A DNA stretch of 64,000 nucleotides from Diphasiastrum complanatum (taxonomy: Eukaryota; Streptophyta; Lycopodiopsida; Lycopodiales; Lycopodiaceae): the NCBI GenBank assembly GCA_029204225.1, contig CM055110.1:34605947-34669946 (forward strand). Reading direction: 5' to 3'. Under the pieces are notes generated by a model that ran no database searches, was not told the DNA's origin, and saw only the letters and a program-made list of their open reading frames with translations. Position numbers and translations under genes: made by a program. Shown piece by piece: positions 55,440 to 64,000 of this stretch. Numbering within the stretch: the first letter of the stretch is position 1; every line of letters begins with the position of its first letter.

Positions 55440-56750
55440 TTTGAATCAGAAAAAAAAAAAGTAAAATATAGAAATTGATTTTGAAAGTACTTGGATTTAA
55501 AAAAAATATGTTCTGAGTACTTTTATGCATGTGATTACTTTTTTGTTTTTTCTACTGACGACATTATATCATCTACATTTGGATATTCCTACTGATTTGG
55601 CACCTTAACAGAGAAGATGAGGCAAAGAAATTTCAATATATGCTCAGGGATCCTTTTCGTTATAGGGAAGAAGGAAAGAACTTGGATTTGTGGACAGATG
55701 GAACATTGTATCCTCAAGATCCTAGCATTTTGACTCATCCCACATTCTCTTCAATAAATCATCTACTTACATGGATATGCAATGGGCATACTGGATTATT
55801 AGAATATTGTGAGAGATTGTAGAACTATGGAAATCAATTTTCTTCCAAAAAAAATTCACTTTTTTTAATGTGAGTTGATACGCATATCCTCTTATTGTCA
55901 TAAAGGAGATTGTCTTTTCCAAAAACTTTAGAAGAAAATGAAGAACTTAAAAGAAATAATAAATCATTACAAAAGATAACATTCGATATCAAATCAGAAC
56001 TAGAGCAAATGCACTCAAGCTTACAATCTATTCGATTTAAAAACTTACAATTACTGAAGGATGTGGAAGTGGCTAAGAAGAAGGCTAGGAATAACAAGCA
56101 AAAGCGACAAAGTTGCAAGGATATTCAAACTCTCTCAAAAGGAGGTTATCGAAATAGAAGAATTCGTGCATTCAAGTAGGCATATTCTGATTTTTGTAAC
56201 TTGATCAATGACATATGGATTTTTTTCAGCTACGATGATATTCTGCTTACTATCTGATTTTTTGTAGATCTACATTAGTAGCTCTTCAGAATACTAAGGA
56301 CATTATTTCACTTGGAATGTCATTGGACACAATATTGACAGGCAAATCCACTGAGTTTATCATGATGAACAATAGGAGTTCCAATGTGAAGTACAAAATT
56401 ACAAAGTCTTTGATGGTGGACATTAAAAAAAAATTAGATAAGACTATAGTTTAGGGTGTCTATGATTTTGCAAGTATTAGCAGAAAAGCATATGCAACAA
56501 TATTTCAACTTGTTAGAGAAGCTTTTAAGCAAGTTTGAATTAGAAAAGTCCCTATCCCAAGGTCATATCACTTGAAGAAAGAGATAAATACATTCAATAT
56601 AAGTATGCATAAGATTATATTGAGGAGGTGTATGAAATTGAAAGAAAATCAATATTTTATAATTCATCAAACAATTTTTTTGTTGATCTAGATCACTTGC
56701 TAAGATACATGGTCACATTCTATGATATAACCTTTGAAAAACTGAAATAA
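55440..56750 (+). pseudogene. gene Q, inverted copy C (3' part missing)
   Basis: Plus-strand copy of gene Q. The first piece (55,600-55,822) has FRYREEGKNLDLWTDGTLYP and WICNGHTGLLEYCERL. The coiled coil is at 55,910-56,179 (EENEELKRNNKSLQKI, then KKKARNNKQKRQ). The intron donor is GTAGGC near 56,178 and the acceptor TTTTTTGTAG at about 56,268. Then come GKSTEFIMMNNRSSNVKYK and, after stops, IPRSYHLKKE near 56,555. It ends near 56,750; the CTLHAEVR half present in modules A and B is absent. More diverged from A and B than they are from each other. Confidence 0.55.
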
Positions 56751-57085
56751 TCATAGTACTTAAGTTAGATGAGTCAGAAATTGTGAAAGGACAGAAGCTA
56801 GAGAGGGTTAGTATAATTCTCATGAATGGTGCACTATCACAAACAAAAGACCAAGAAGATTTTAGATTCAATGTCCAGTCCAACAATGATATATGGTGGT
56901 TGGTAGTGTTTCAGGTAACTAGTCTCATTATTACATTAGATTCAATGGATAGTACTGAGTTTGATTTATTCTTTGGACAGGTACTGAAGGAGGACCATAA
57001 TATATTATCATGGATATTCTCTGGGACATCTTACCCTAGAATCATCAACGATCATATGGATGGAGAATTTTTCGAAGTTCTGGGG
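56751..57085 (+). pseudogene. unrecognised coding-like fragment
   Basis: A plus-strand open stretch from 56,783 reads ERVSIILMNGALSQTKDQED, then NNDIWWLVVFQVTSLIITLD. A possible splice boundary occurs after FFGQ (ACAG at 56,981). It follows the truncated Q copy and ends where Gypsy integrase sequence begins. No family recognised. Confidence 0.3.
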
Positions 57086-57231
57086 GTAAAGGCCCATATA
57101 AAGTGAAGGAAATCCTGAACTATGGCGCAGTAATTCTTGAGCATTTGGATGGAAAACGATTTGATACTCCGGTGAATGGCAACCGATTACGCAAGTTTTG
57201 GCAGCCGACTCCGCCAGATCAACAAGCCTAA
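57086..57231 (+). pseudogene. Gypsy (Tat-like) integrase C-terminal fragment
   Basis: The plus strand reads GPYKVKEILNYGAVILEHLD and then GKRFDTPVNGNRLRKFWQP, the typical C-terminal end of plant Tat-type Gypsy Pol, and stops at TAA (57,229-57,231). Only this tail remains. It matches the tail at 63,450-63,570. Confidence 0.8.
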
Positions 57232-57407
57232 TCTCAAGGATTTTTTAATTTTATTTGTTTTTCAATTTGTTGTTTTAAATATTTAATTGTTCAGATTTTT
57301 TGTGAAAAAGACAGTTAAAAAAAAACTGAGAAAAGACTGATGAGCAAAAGTCAGATAAGTCATCAGCATGGAAAAAAGGAAGAACGGTATTTTTTATGCA
57401 AAATAAC
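57232..57407. other. AT-rich junction between opposed Gypsy fragments
   Basis: Probably the 3' untranslated remainder of the plus-strand Gypsy tail. No gene. Confidence 0.4.
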
Positions 57408-58275
57408 TTAGAAAATCGTTGTGTTCAAAGCCTTGAGATTCACATAGATTTTCAATTTCCCATTCTTCTTAGGAACAATGGCAATCGATGAGATCCATTC
57501 GGTATGCTCGATCTCATAATTGAAATCGACGTCAAGTAGTCTCTGAAGTTCTTTCTTTATCAGATCCGCAACATTAGGATTACAACGATAGAACTTTGTA
57601 ACCTTTGGCACTGCATCAGGTACTAAAGGTATGGTATGTTCAATAACTGACGTTGGAATACCCTTCAGATCTTGATAAGTCCATGCAAAGCAATCTTGAT
57701 ACTTAATAAGTAACATGCGAAGCGTTTGATACTGTTCAGGATTAAGTTGTGAATCAACTTGTACAATCTTTTGTGGTTCTCTTGGTTCGGCAAGATTCAT
57801 TTCTGATTCGTTTAGGTAAACCTAACAAAAACCACATAATTATGGCATTTTCGTTAATCAGCTCAGGTTCGCACTCAGATCTGAGGCATTTCACCCTTTC
57901 GATGTAATCTCAAACCATTTCTGGCTTTCCCATTTTAATTTTACTTAAAAGTAGAAAAGGGTCTTCCATAAACTTCCGCAATTTGAATCGTGTGATAAGG
58001 GCTCTTTTAACAACCTCCCAATCTATACGCTCAGTTTTATCAGATTATAATACCAATCTTGTGCTGCACCTATTAAGGCCATAGAAAACAACTTAAATTT
58101 ATCTTGAGAAAAAAATTTCGCCATAGACTTCACAGGATTCAGCATAGATTTGAAGAAATCTAACTGGATGTGTTAATCGATTGTATTTGGGTAGATCCAA
58201 ATGGGGTGCTCTTCTAACAATAATTGGATTGACTTCCTGAGGAACACCTCCAGGAGCAGCTCTAGGGACAGCCAT
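57408..58275 (-). pseudogene. Gypsy (Tat-like) gag fused to reverse transcriptase start, minus strand
   Basis: Gag starts at 58,275 (MAVPRAAPGGVPQEVNPIIV) and runs through VRRAPHLDLPKYNRL and later KLRKFMEDPFLLLSKIKMGK, with several stops. Near 57,800 it passes directly into the pre-RT and RT N-terminal region, open for 130 codons (57,408-57,800): QLNPEQYQTLRMLLIKYQDC, then VPKKNGKLKIYVNLKALN. Everything between gag and RT (zinc knuckles, protease, linker) is deleted. RT is cut after the first conserved blocks. The same family as 26,291-28,918 (MNLAEP versus MNLAKP starts). Confidence 0.85.
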
Positions 58276-59453
58276 ATTTACAAATTCAGATCAAGCAGTC
58301 AGTGAGATTGGATCTAGATTTTTCAATCAAAACTATCTCAGATCAGATCTGCTAGATCTATTCTACTTTTCAAGAATCTGATTCTATATCATGGACTTTT
58401 TTTTTAATTTCAATCCATCGATACTTCTAAAAAATAATTAATATCTCAGATTCCAAATCAAAATATATCATATTTGATCCAAATTTTGACACAAACTTGA
58501 TCTAGAAAATCAGAACCTAAAAATAGTATTGGCGAAGGTTCCCTAGGCAAAGGTTGGTTCGGCGAAGATTCAACAGTGCTATTTTGGCTAGGGAAATAAC
58601 CTTCGTCGAACACTCAGATGCAAAATCCGACACTAATAAAATTATGAAAAATCGGACGAAGGTTTTTGACACGAGAAAATACAGTTTCTATAGTTTGGCG
58701 AGGGTAAAAAATCAAGATTTTTTATGATCTGGACAAGAAGAATCTTCGCCGAGCTCAAAAATAGTATTTTACTGTAAATAGAATGTTCTAGAATCTCGAC
58801 GAAGGTTTTGGCGAAGAATCAAGAATAATACTGGTATTTTTGCGAAAAAATGACTTTTTTGACAAAAATATGGCAATATGACAATTGATCCTCTAGAAAT
58901 CCTTCTATTTTTGATATTATTCTGTGCCAACCTGGCAGTAGATAGATCTAAATCACACCTATGCACAGTGAATCGGGCGAAGGTTCTTTTTCTGTATTTT
59001 TAGAGTTTTGGTGATTTTTTGGTGTTTTTTGATAGTTTTTCTGATGTTTCTGAAAATCTACTGGGAATTAATCTTTGCCCTTCAAACTGAAGAATCTGTG
59101 ATCAAAACCAAAGGTGTTTGCAACTCGGCGAAGGTTTCCTGAAAGAGGGCAAAAGTTTATCAGCTCTGATGACGATTTTTGTCTCCTTTTGACCAAAATC
59201 TGGCATATTTGACCAATTTTTGTTGTTTTTTTTATATCTCAGATCCAAATGGATCTTAAGATTGGTAATCTGAATAGCTTTTTCTGTTTTACAATCATAT
59301 TAGATTTCAAACAAGCAAATCCACTCAAATCAAGCAAAATCACTCCCAAACTAATCCTAAATGCAGATCTAACACTATTCATGCAACAACAAGATGCCTA
59401 ATGCAAGCTAACCATCCAACAAACATGCTGCAAACTGAAAAATTGGCGTAGCT
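58276..59453 (-). other. Gypsy leader with dispersed GGCGAAGGTT motif
   Basis: Non-coding sequence between primer site and gag of the minus-strand element. Between about 58,530 and 59,140 a ten-base word GGCGAAGGTT, or a close variant, occurs about eleven times in both orientations. No open frame with conserved domains. Confidence 0.7.
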
Positions 59454-59470
59454 CCCTGGCAACGACGCCA
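59454..59470 (-). other. Gypsy primer binding site (tRNA-Asp type)
   Basis: The minus strand reads TGGCGTCGTTGCCAGGG, matching the plant tRNA-Asp complement TGGCGCCGTTGCCGGGG at all but two positions. This is the usual primer of Athila/Tat Gypsy elements and it fixes the orientation. Confidence 0.85.
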
Positions 59471-59474
59471 AAAT

Positions 59475-60429
59475 TGTAGTGGGTTTCTTTTTTTGCCTAA
59501 CCTGAATCCAAGATCTAGTCAATCTAGCATAAAAGAGACAGAGTTAGTTGTCACGCATAGATTCGTTCCCATGAGAGCGATAGTATAGTTCAGATTTCAG
59601 CATGAATGAAAGATCCACATCTAACTCTAACATCCATTAACCCTAAACATTAACACTACATACATTAACACTACGATCCATTAACACTATGCATCCACAA
59701 CAAAGATAGCTTACTCTTTCTCTCTCATAAAAAGTATAATAACATACAATTCCAATAACAATCAGATCCAACAATTAGCAAAATCCAAATAAAGCATGAG
59801 AGATGGAAGAAAATTGATAGAGAGCAAGGACATTCATCAATCCATTTATGAAGAGAGCCAATCTGCTTTATTGAAATGAGAAAATGAACATGTGTAGGAA
59901 CTCGAGTTGGTCCCTTTTTATAGTAGAGAGGATGACCCTGACCTTTGAATCCTATTGGTCCATTTCTGCCTCCCTAATTATTCAAATTTAAAAAAGAGTG
60001 AAAACCATTCAGATTGGAGGGAAACCCAACTTTATTCACTAGCTTGACATTTAGGCCCTGCGACATTAAAAGTCCCGCAAAAAAGACCTAAAGTCCTTTT
60101 ATTGACTTGTAATTAATCAGATAACTATGTGATCATCAGGTTGGACTTACACACGTAGGGTGCCAAATCCCTCTCACTTATTAACTAGGGTTAGAATTGC
60201 CTTGGGATCCGCAAACCCTCCAACAATATACAATAACATATCATACATGAGCAACTATAGCATCTCCTTGAGTGCCACCCCAATGGACCCATCATCCACA
60301 TACTATGCTCACTTAATGTCTTCCCTCCTGGTCACCATCCTACTATCCAAGCCGATCGTCAAGGCATCACCTGCTCCTCCTGGCTCTTAGTAATACCACT
60401 CACTCTCCCTGGCTATGTGCCACCCGACA
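59475..60429 (-). repeat. Gypsy (Tat-like) 5' LTR, minus strand
   Basis: The right-hand edge in transcription sense is set by the primer site: the LTR ends ...CCCACTACA at 59,475. The start is placed at TGTCGGGTGG (60,429), since its reverse complement pairs loosely with the other end. A likely TATA box (CTATAAAAAG, minus) lies at about 59,917-59,927. The partner LTR is missing, so the outer limit is tentative. Confidence 0.5.
59917..59927 (-). promoter_or_regulatory. TATA box in Gypsy LTR
   Basis: The minus strand reads CTATAAAAAGG, about 450 bp upstream of the primer site; position and sequence fit an LTR promoter. Confidence 0.5.
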
Positions 60430-61483
60430 CCATATTTGAGATGCATACACTGAAATGGAAAGTGAGACTATTTTTGGTCTTTTTAGTTTTCATTTTTTCA
60501 GATATTTTTGTAGATCTTTTCTATATCAAGGTGATCAAAAAATGGATCAAGATGGAGATCAAACCGAAATGAAATTGAACTCAGATCAAGATTAGATCGG
60601 GATCTAAAGAAAGATCAAATGGACAAAAAGATAAAAAATTTCAAATCCAGAAGACAATCGGGAAAGATAAAAAAGTGCAGATGGGTTCTTATGGTCAGTC
60701 ACGTAGAAAAATTTTTAAACTTTCTCTGATGGCGAGTAATAGGCATGGGCGAGTAAGAGATGAGTAATAGCTAATTACCCGTCGGGCTACCTATGTATTG
60801 TAATTGATGGTCATAACACACTGTTAAGTAGGCGAGTAATAGCGAGAAATTAGGTCATTACTCACCGATCTAGTATATGGTAGATCAGACACTGTACTTG
60901 CTACTATACTGATGGCTAGTAATGATACTGAGTAGATTGCGAGAAATATTTGTTGGCGAGTAATAGAAAAAGATAGAAAAATTTAAAAAATGATGAAAAA
61001 AAGACGAAGAATGGCAAAAAATAGCTTATTACTCGTCGAACATCAGAATGCTAGATTTGAGGTTTCTGAGCATGCTGTACTAATGGCGAGTAATGATACT
61101 GAGAAAAAATAAAAAAAAAATAGACTTGGCGAGTAATAGTTTGTAGGCGAGTAATAGCCTTAACCTGATTGCTCGTCGAGTTGCTTGATGAGAGTTCTGG
61201 CCTAGGAGAGGGCTTTGTGTAGAGGGCGAATAAAGTTACAATGAAAATCTCGAGATTTTGAGGTCGACGAGTAATAATCTCAGTAGGCGACTAATAGACA
61301 TTACTCGTCGATTATACATCTGGGTCTGCTCTGCTCTCTGAAAAAGTGACAAGGAATAAAAATCACAAAAAAGTGAAAAAAAACATAGTAGGCGAGTAAT
61401 AAACCTGTCAAAAAGAGGGGAAAAAACAAAAAAAATACAAACTAAAAATCCATTTCTAGATCTACTTAGCATCGTCTCCTAGT
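60430..61483. repeat. non-coding region with dispersed GGCGAGTAATAG motif
   Basis: From about 60,730 to 61,400 the word GGCGAGTAATAG, or variants such as CGACGAGTAATA, appears about 17 times in both orientations, in an AT-rich, AAAA-rich background. Spacing is irregular, so this is not a tandem satellite. The style matches the Gypsy leader at 58.5-59.2 kb with a different motif. It is probably the leader of another Gypsy element whose coding part is gone. Confidence 0.7.
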
Positions 61484-61960
61484 CTATTTTTCAATAATGC
61501 AACTATGATAGACATGGAGATCGACTTTATTAGTTGGATAGTCGACATCAAGTTCTAAGGACTGTTTCAACATGTTTGACACAGATGTATGATTCAAATG
61601 TCCTAATCTGTTATGCCAAAGTAATGCCTTATTGACTAGAATAGAGGTATTCAATGCTTGACTTGTATCAAAATAACAATGAATCAATCTATATAAGTAT
61701 TTGTCCCTCTTGCCGAGTACAAGGATTCAACATTGATCAGACTCAAACTCTACCCTATTATCTAAATCAATAATTCTACTCACTGACAACAAATTTGTAG
61801 AGAGTTTAGGTATATATAAAACATTCAATAGTAGTTTGAATTTTTTAAGATGGGACTTCAATCTTATAATTCCTTCACCTTCGATAGTATGTGTACTATC
61901 ATCGCAATTCCTTCACCTTCGATAGTATGTTATGGCTAACTTCCAATTGTGATCTACGAC
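61484..61960 (-). pseudogene. Copia protease-integrase linker fragment
   Basis: The minus strand reads KLSTNLLSVSRIIDLDNRVE (about 61,800-61,745), then LGKRDKYLYRL and LWHNRLGHLNHTSVSNML (61,620-61,570), the pre-integrase zinc segment of Copia. One stop interrupts (near 61,732). A 25-bp phrase is duplicated at 61,872-61,930. Neither protease catalytic site nor integrase core is present. Confidence 0.78.
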
Positions 61961-62539
61961 CTGATTAGCTGTCCGATCGGATGAGCTTTAACTGCTTTAG
62001 TATGAATAGCTGATCATCAAAGACTTACATAGTTTAGTACAGTGTAGTCTCTAGAAAGTTTCTCATAGTTCGATTAGAGTATCGCTATTAGCACATACTG
62101 CTTACTAGCGGAAGTGCATCAGACAAAGTTTTTCAGTTACTCAGAGATAGCTTAGAGTATGCGATTTTCATCCGCTATTGCTTTGTGTTCTCAGCATTTG
62201 ATTTGTACATGTTACTTACTAAATCAATATATCTTCTTATTGCATTTAGTATCATGTCAAAATGTATGCTTCTCTGTGACTGATAAATCTCTTCTTGTTT
62301 TTTGTCTGCTCTGTTGAATATTTTAACGATGCAATATTCTATACATCACTTCGCCCTCTGAAATTGTTTGGCTACAAAATCACTTTAGTACTAGTGATTT
62401 CAAAGTTATTTGCTAAAAGATTAAAGGTGACTCATTATAGCTTTGTTCAATTATTGATAGGTGTAGTCACACACTAGGGAAAGAAGGCTCATTCCGCTGC
62501 ACTCGATAGTTCGTTCACAAACTTCGAATTATTGAATTG
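61961..62539. other. unassigned sequence
   Basis: A plus-strand open stretch (62,295-62,477) may be the Gypsy RNase H to integrase link but has no firm motif. Nothing else recognised. Confidence 0.35.
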
Positions 62540-63580
62540 TCATTCCTTCTTCTAACAGGCTCTAGATGTTATCATGCTATTTCATGATGCTATGGGTACA
62601 GGTCATTTTGTAGCTGATATTATAGTTCGTAAGATTTTGCACTGGTTGTTGGTGGCCATCTTTTGTGAAGATATGAAAAACTTCATTCAAAATTGTGATG
62701 TTTGTCAATGGGCATGACCTACATACACAAATGACGAGTTGTTACATCCAATTTTAGCACAAGCCCCTTTTGGCTAAAATGCATTGGACTAATACATCCA
62801 ACTACAAGGGGCACCCATGCAGGATACATTGTCATGGCAACAGATTATATGACCAAATGGGTTGAAGCAAGAGTTGTGCAGGTAGCAAATGCAAGATCTA
62901 TCACAACATTTCTTTATGAAAAAAGTATAGTCAGATTTGGTTGTCCAGTGGAGATTGTGAGAGATTGCAACACTCATTTTATTAATGAAACCATTATACA
63001 TCGGTTTAGTACACCCCGTATTACCCACAAAAAAATGAACAAGCAAAATCCTCCAATAAGATTTTTTGAAATATTCTTACCAAAACAATTAAGACTAGTA
63101 GATTGGATTGCGAGCATAAGTTGCATGTCTCAATTTGAGCATTTCGAACTGCTTAGAAAGTTACTACCAACCGAATGCCTTTCAAATCGATCTATGAACG
63201 AGATGCTATAATGCCAGTTAAATTTCTTGTACCATCTTTACGATTTGCAGCAACAGAACATCTAGATGAGGCACGATCAATGCAATAATGACATGAAGCT
63301 TTACATAAATATATTAAAATACGCTTCATGGCAATTCATGCACTGGCAGTGGAAAAGTCTCCGTGGAAGGCTTGGCACGATCGAGGATTGCATAAAATAC
63401 ATCTTAAAGTGGGAGACTTAGTGTTGATGTGCAAAATGAAAAACTGAAGTTTATGAGAGAAGGTCTTTATCGCGTCAAAGACATTTTCTCACTTGGAGTG
63501 GTAGCTTTTGAAGACTTGGATGGAACAAGTTTTGATACTCCCATTAACGGCAGTAGATTATGAAAGTATTGGTAGCCTAA
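62540..63580 (+). pseudogene. Gypsy (Tat-like) integrase remnant
   Basis: The zinc site HDAMGTGH...CDVC lies at 62,582-62,717. The core is open at 62,834-63,211 with ATDYMTKWVEARVVQ and GCPVEIVRDCNTHFIN; the usual SDQGTHF motif reads RDCNTHF. In shifted frames follow AIMPVKFLVPSLRFAATEHL (about 63,210) and LKVGDLVLMCKMKN (63,404). The tail is GLYRVKDIFSLGVVAFEDLD, then DTPINGSRL with a stop after it (63,450-63,565). Frameshifts and stops throughout. The same family type as 57,086-57,231. Confidence 0.82.
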
Positions 63581-64000
63581 ACTTCCTACTCAGTCTGTAC
63601 TTGAAAATACTTTTCAATTTCTTAAGGGGCAAAAAATCACTAAAAGTATTATTTTTATTCAAACAATCAGACCAACTTTCAAACATATTACAATCATTTC
63701 CAAACAACATAGTTTACTTAGCTTAAGTTCAGTGAAGGTTAGTCTGCAATGGAAGACCAAGAAATAGTGATTTGCGAGGGTTCCAACTTAATGAAAATTT
63801 GGGAATCTTCCCAGGGCATCAAAATGTCATTATAAACCTTTGCTGAGTTGACAGATGAATTTAAAGCATTGAAATTGACTTGGGCGAGAGTTGAAACCTT
63901 GTGAAACATCAATAAATGCAGTACTTGCGTGAGAGTCGATATTTGGTGAAGGTTTAACATTTGCAACACCTATAGAATCCTTGTTGAAAACCTGTAGATG
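63581..64000. other. unassigned sequence beyond the Gypsy tail
   Basis: AT-rich. Variants of GGCGAAGGTT (GTGAAGGTTA, GCGAGGGTTC, GGTGAAGGTT) occur between 63,732 and 63,955, recalling the leader at 58.5-59.2 kb. A minus-strand open stretch here has internal similarity (HQISTLTQVLHL, HKVSTLAQVNF) but no recognised domain. Confidence 0.4.

Noticed and set aside
59475-60429. Complete pair of LTRs for the minus-strand Gypsy
   Set aside because: No second copy of this sequence was found in the window, so only one LTR is reported and its outer end is tentative.

Overview
The window is nuclear DNA from a land plant with a large, transposon-rich genome. I cannot name the species. The plant assignment rests on Ty1/Copia elements primed by initiator Met-tRNA, Ty3/Gypsy elements with a plant tRNA-Asp-type primer site, and one spliced plant gene with a telo-box upstream. 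No rRNA, tRNA, CRISPR or bacterial feature is visible. The only intact host gene I can support is a six-exon minus-strand gene at 10,013-12,925 for a PIG-X-like subunit of GPI mannosyltransferase I (354 codons, all five splice phases agree).

Layout, left to right. 1-2,440: a CTAAGG-rich repeat, two opposed Copia RT fragments, and one arm of a long inverted repeat. 3,281-8,784: a decayed Copia element (A1). 9,839-12,925: a CT microsatellite and the PIG-X gene. 14,757-15,885: the other inverted-repeat arm plus an old fragment of gene family Q. 16,388-22,545: Copia A2, complete, with 682-bp LTRs differing at 2 sites, 5-bp target duplications and one open 1,322-codon gag-pol frame; it is the youngest element here. 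23,500-28,918: a GA microsatellite, Copia fragments and a Tat-like Gypsy fragment. 28,940-29,620: a possible SET-domain remnant. 30,466-37,406: a decayed coiled-coil gene split by Copia C (31,477-35,493).

37,407-57,085 is the most unusual region. A Gypsy LTR with its polypurine tract and pol tail is followed by a module of about 5.2 kb. The module holds a Gypsy integrase remnant (minus), an unrecognised gene P (plus) and an unrecognised coiled-coil gene Q (minus). Module A (38,700-49,742) carries a 5.9-kb Copia element (B). Module B (49,999-55,160) has the matching empty site, which fixes the insertion point exactly. A third Q copy (55,440-56,750) is inverted head-to-head with module B. 57,086-60,429 is Gypsy remnants, including a minus-strand Tat-like 5' end with gag, leader, tRNA-Asp-type primer site and LTR. 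60,430-61,480 holds a dense dispersed array of a 12-bp motif. 61,484-63,580 holds a Copia and a Gypsy integrase fragment.

Apart from PIG-X, and A2 if it is expressed, nothing here looks able to make its original product. The region is a record of nested insertion, tandem and inverted duplication, and decay. The best candidates for something undescribed are the repeated P/Q module and the two dispersed-motif leaders (58.5-59.2 kb and 60.7-61.4 kb). LTR divergences and motif counts were made by eye.
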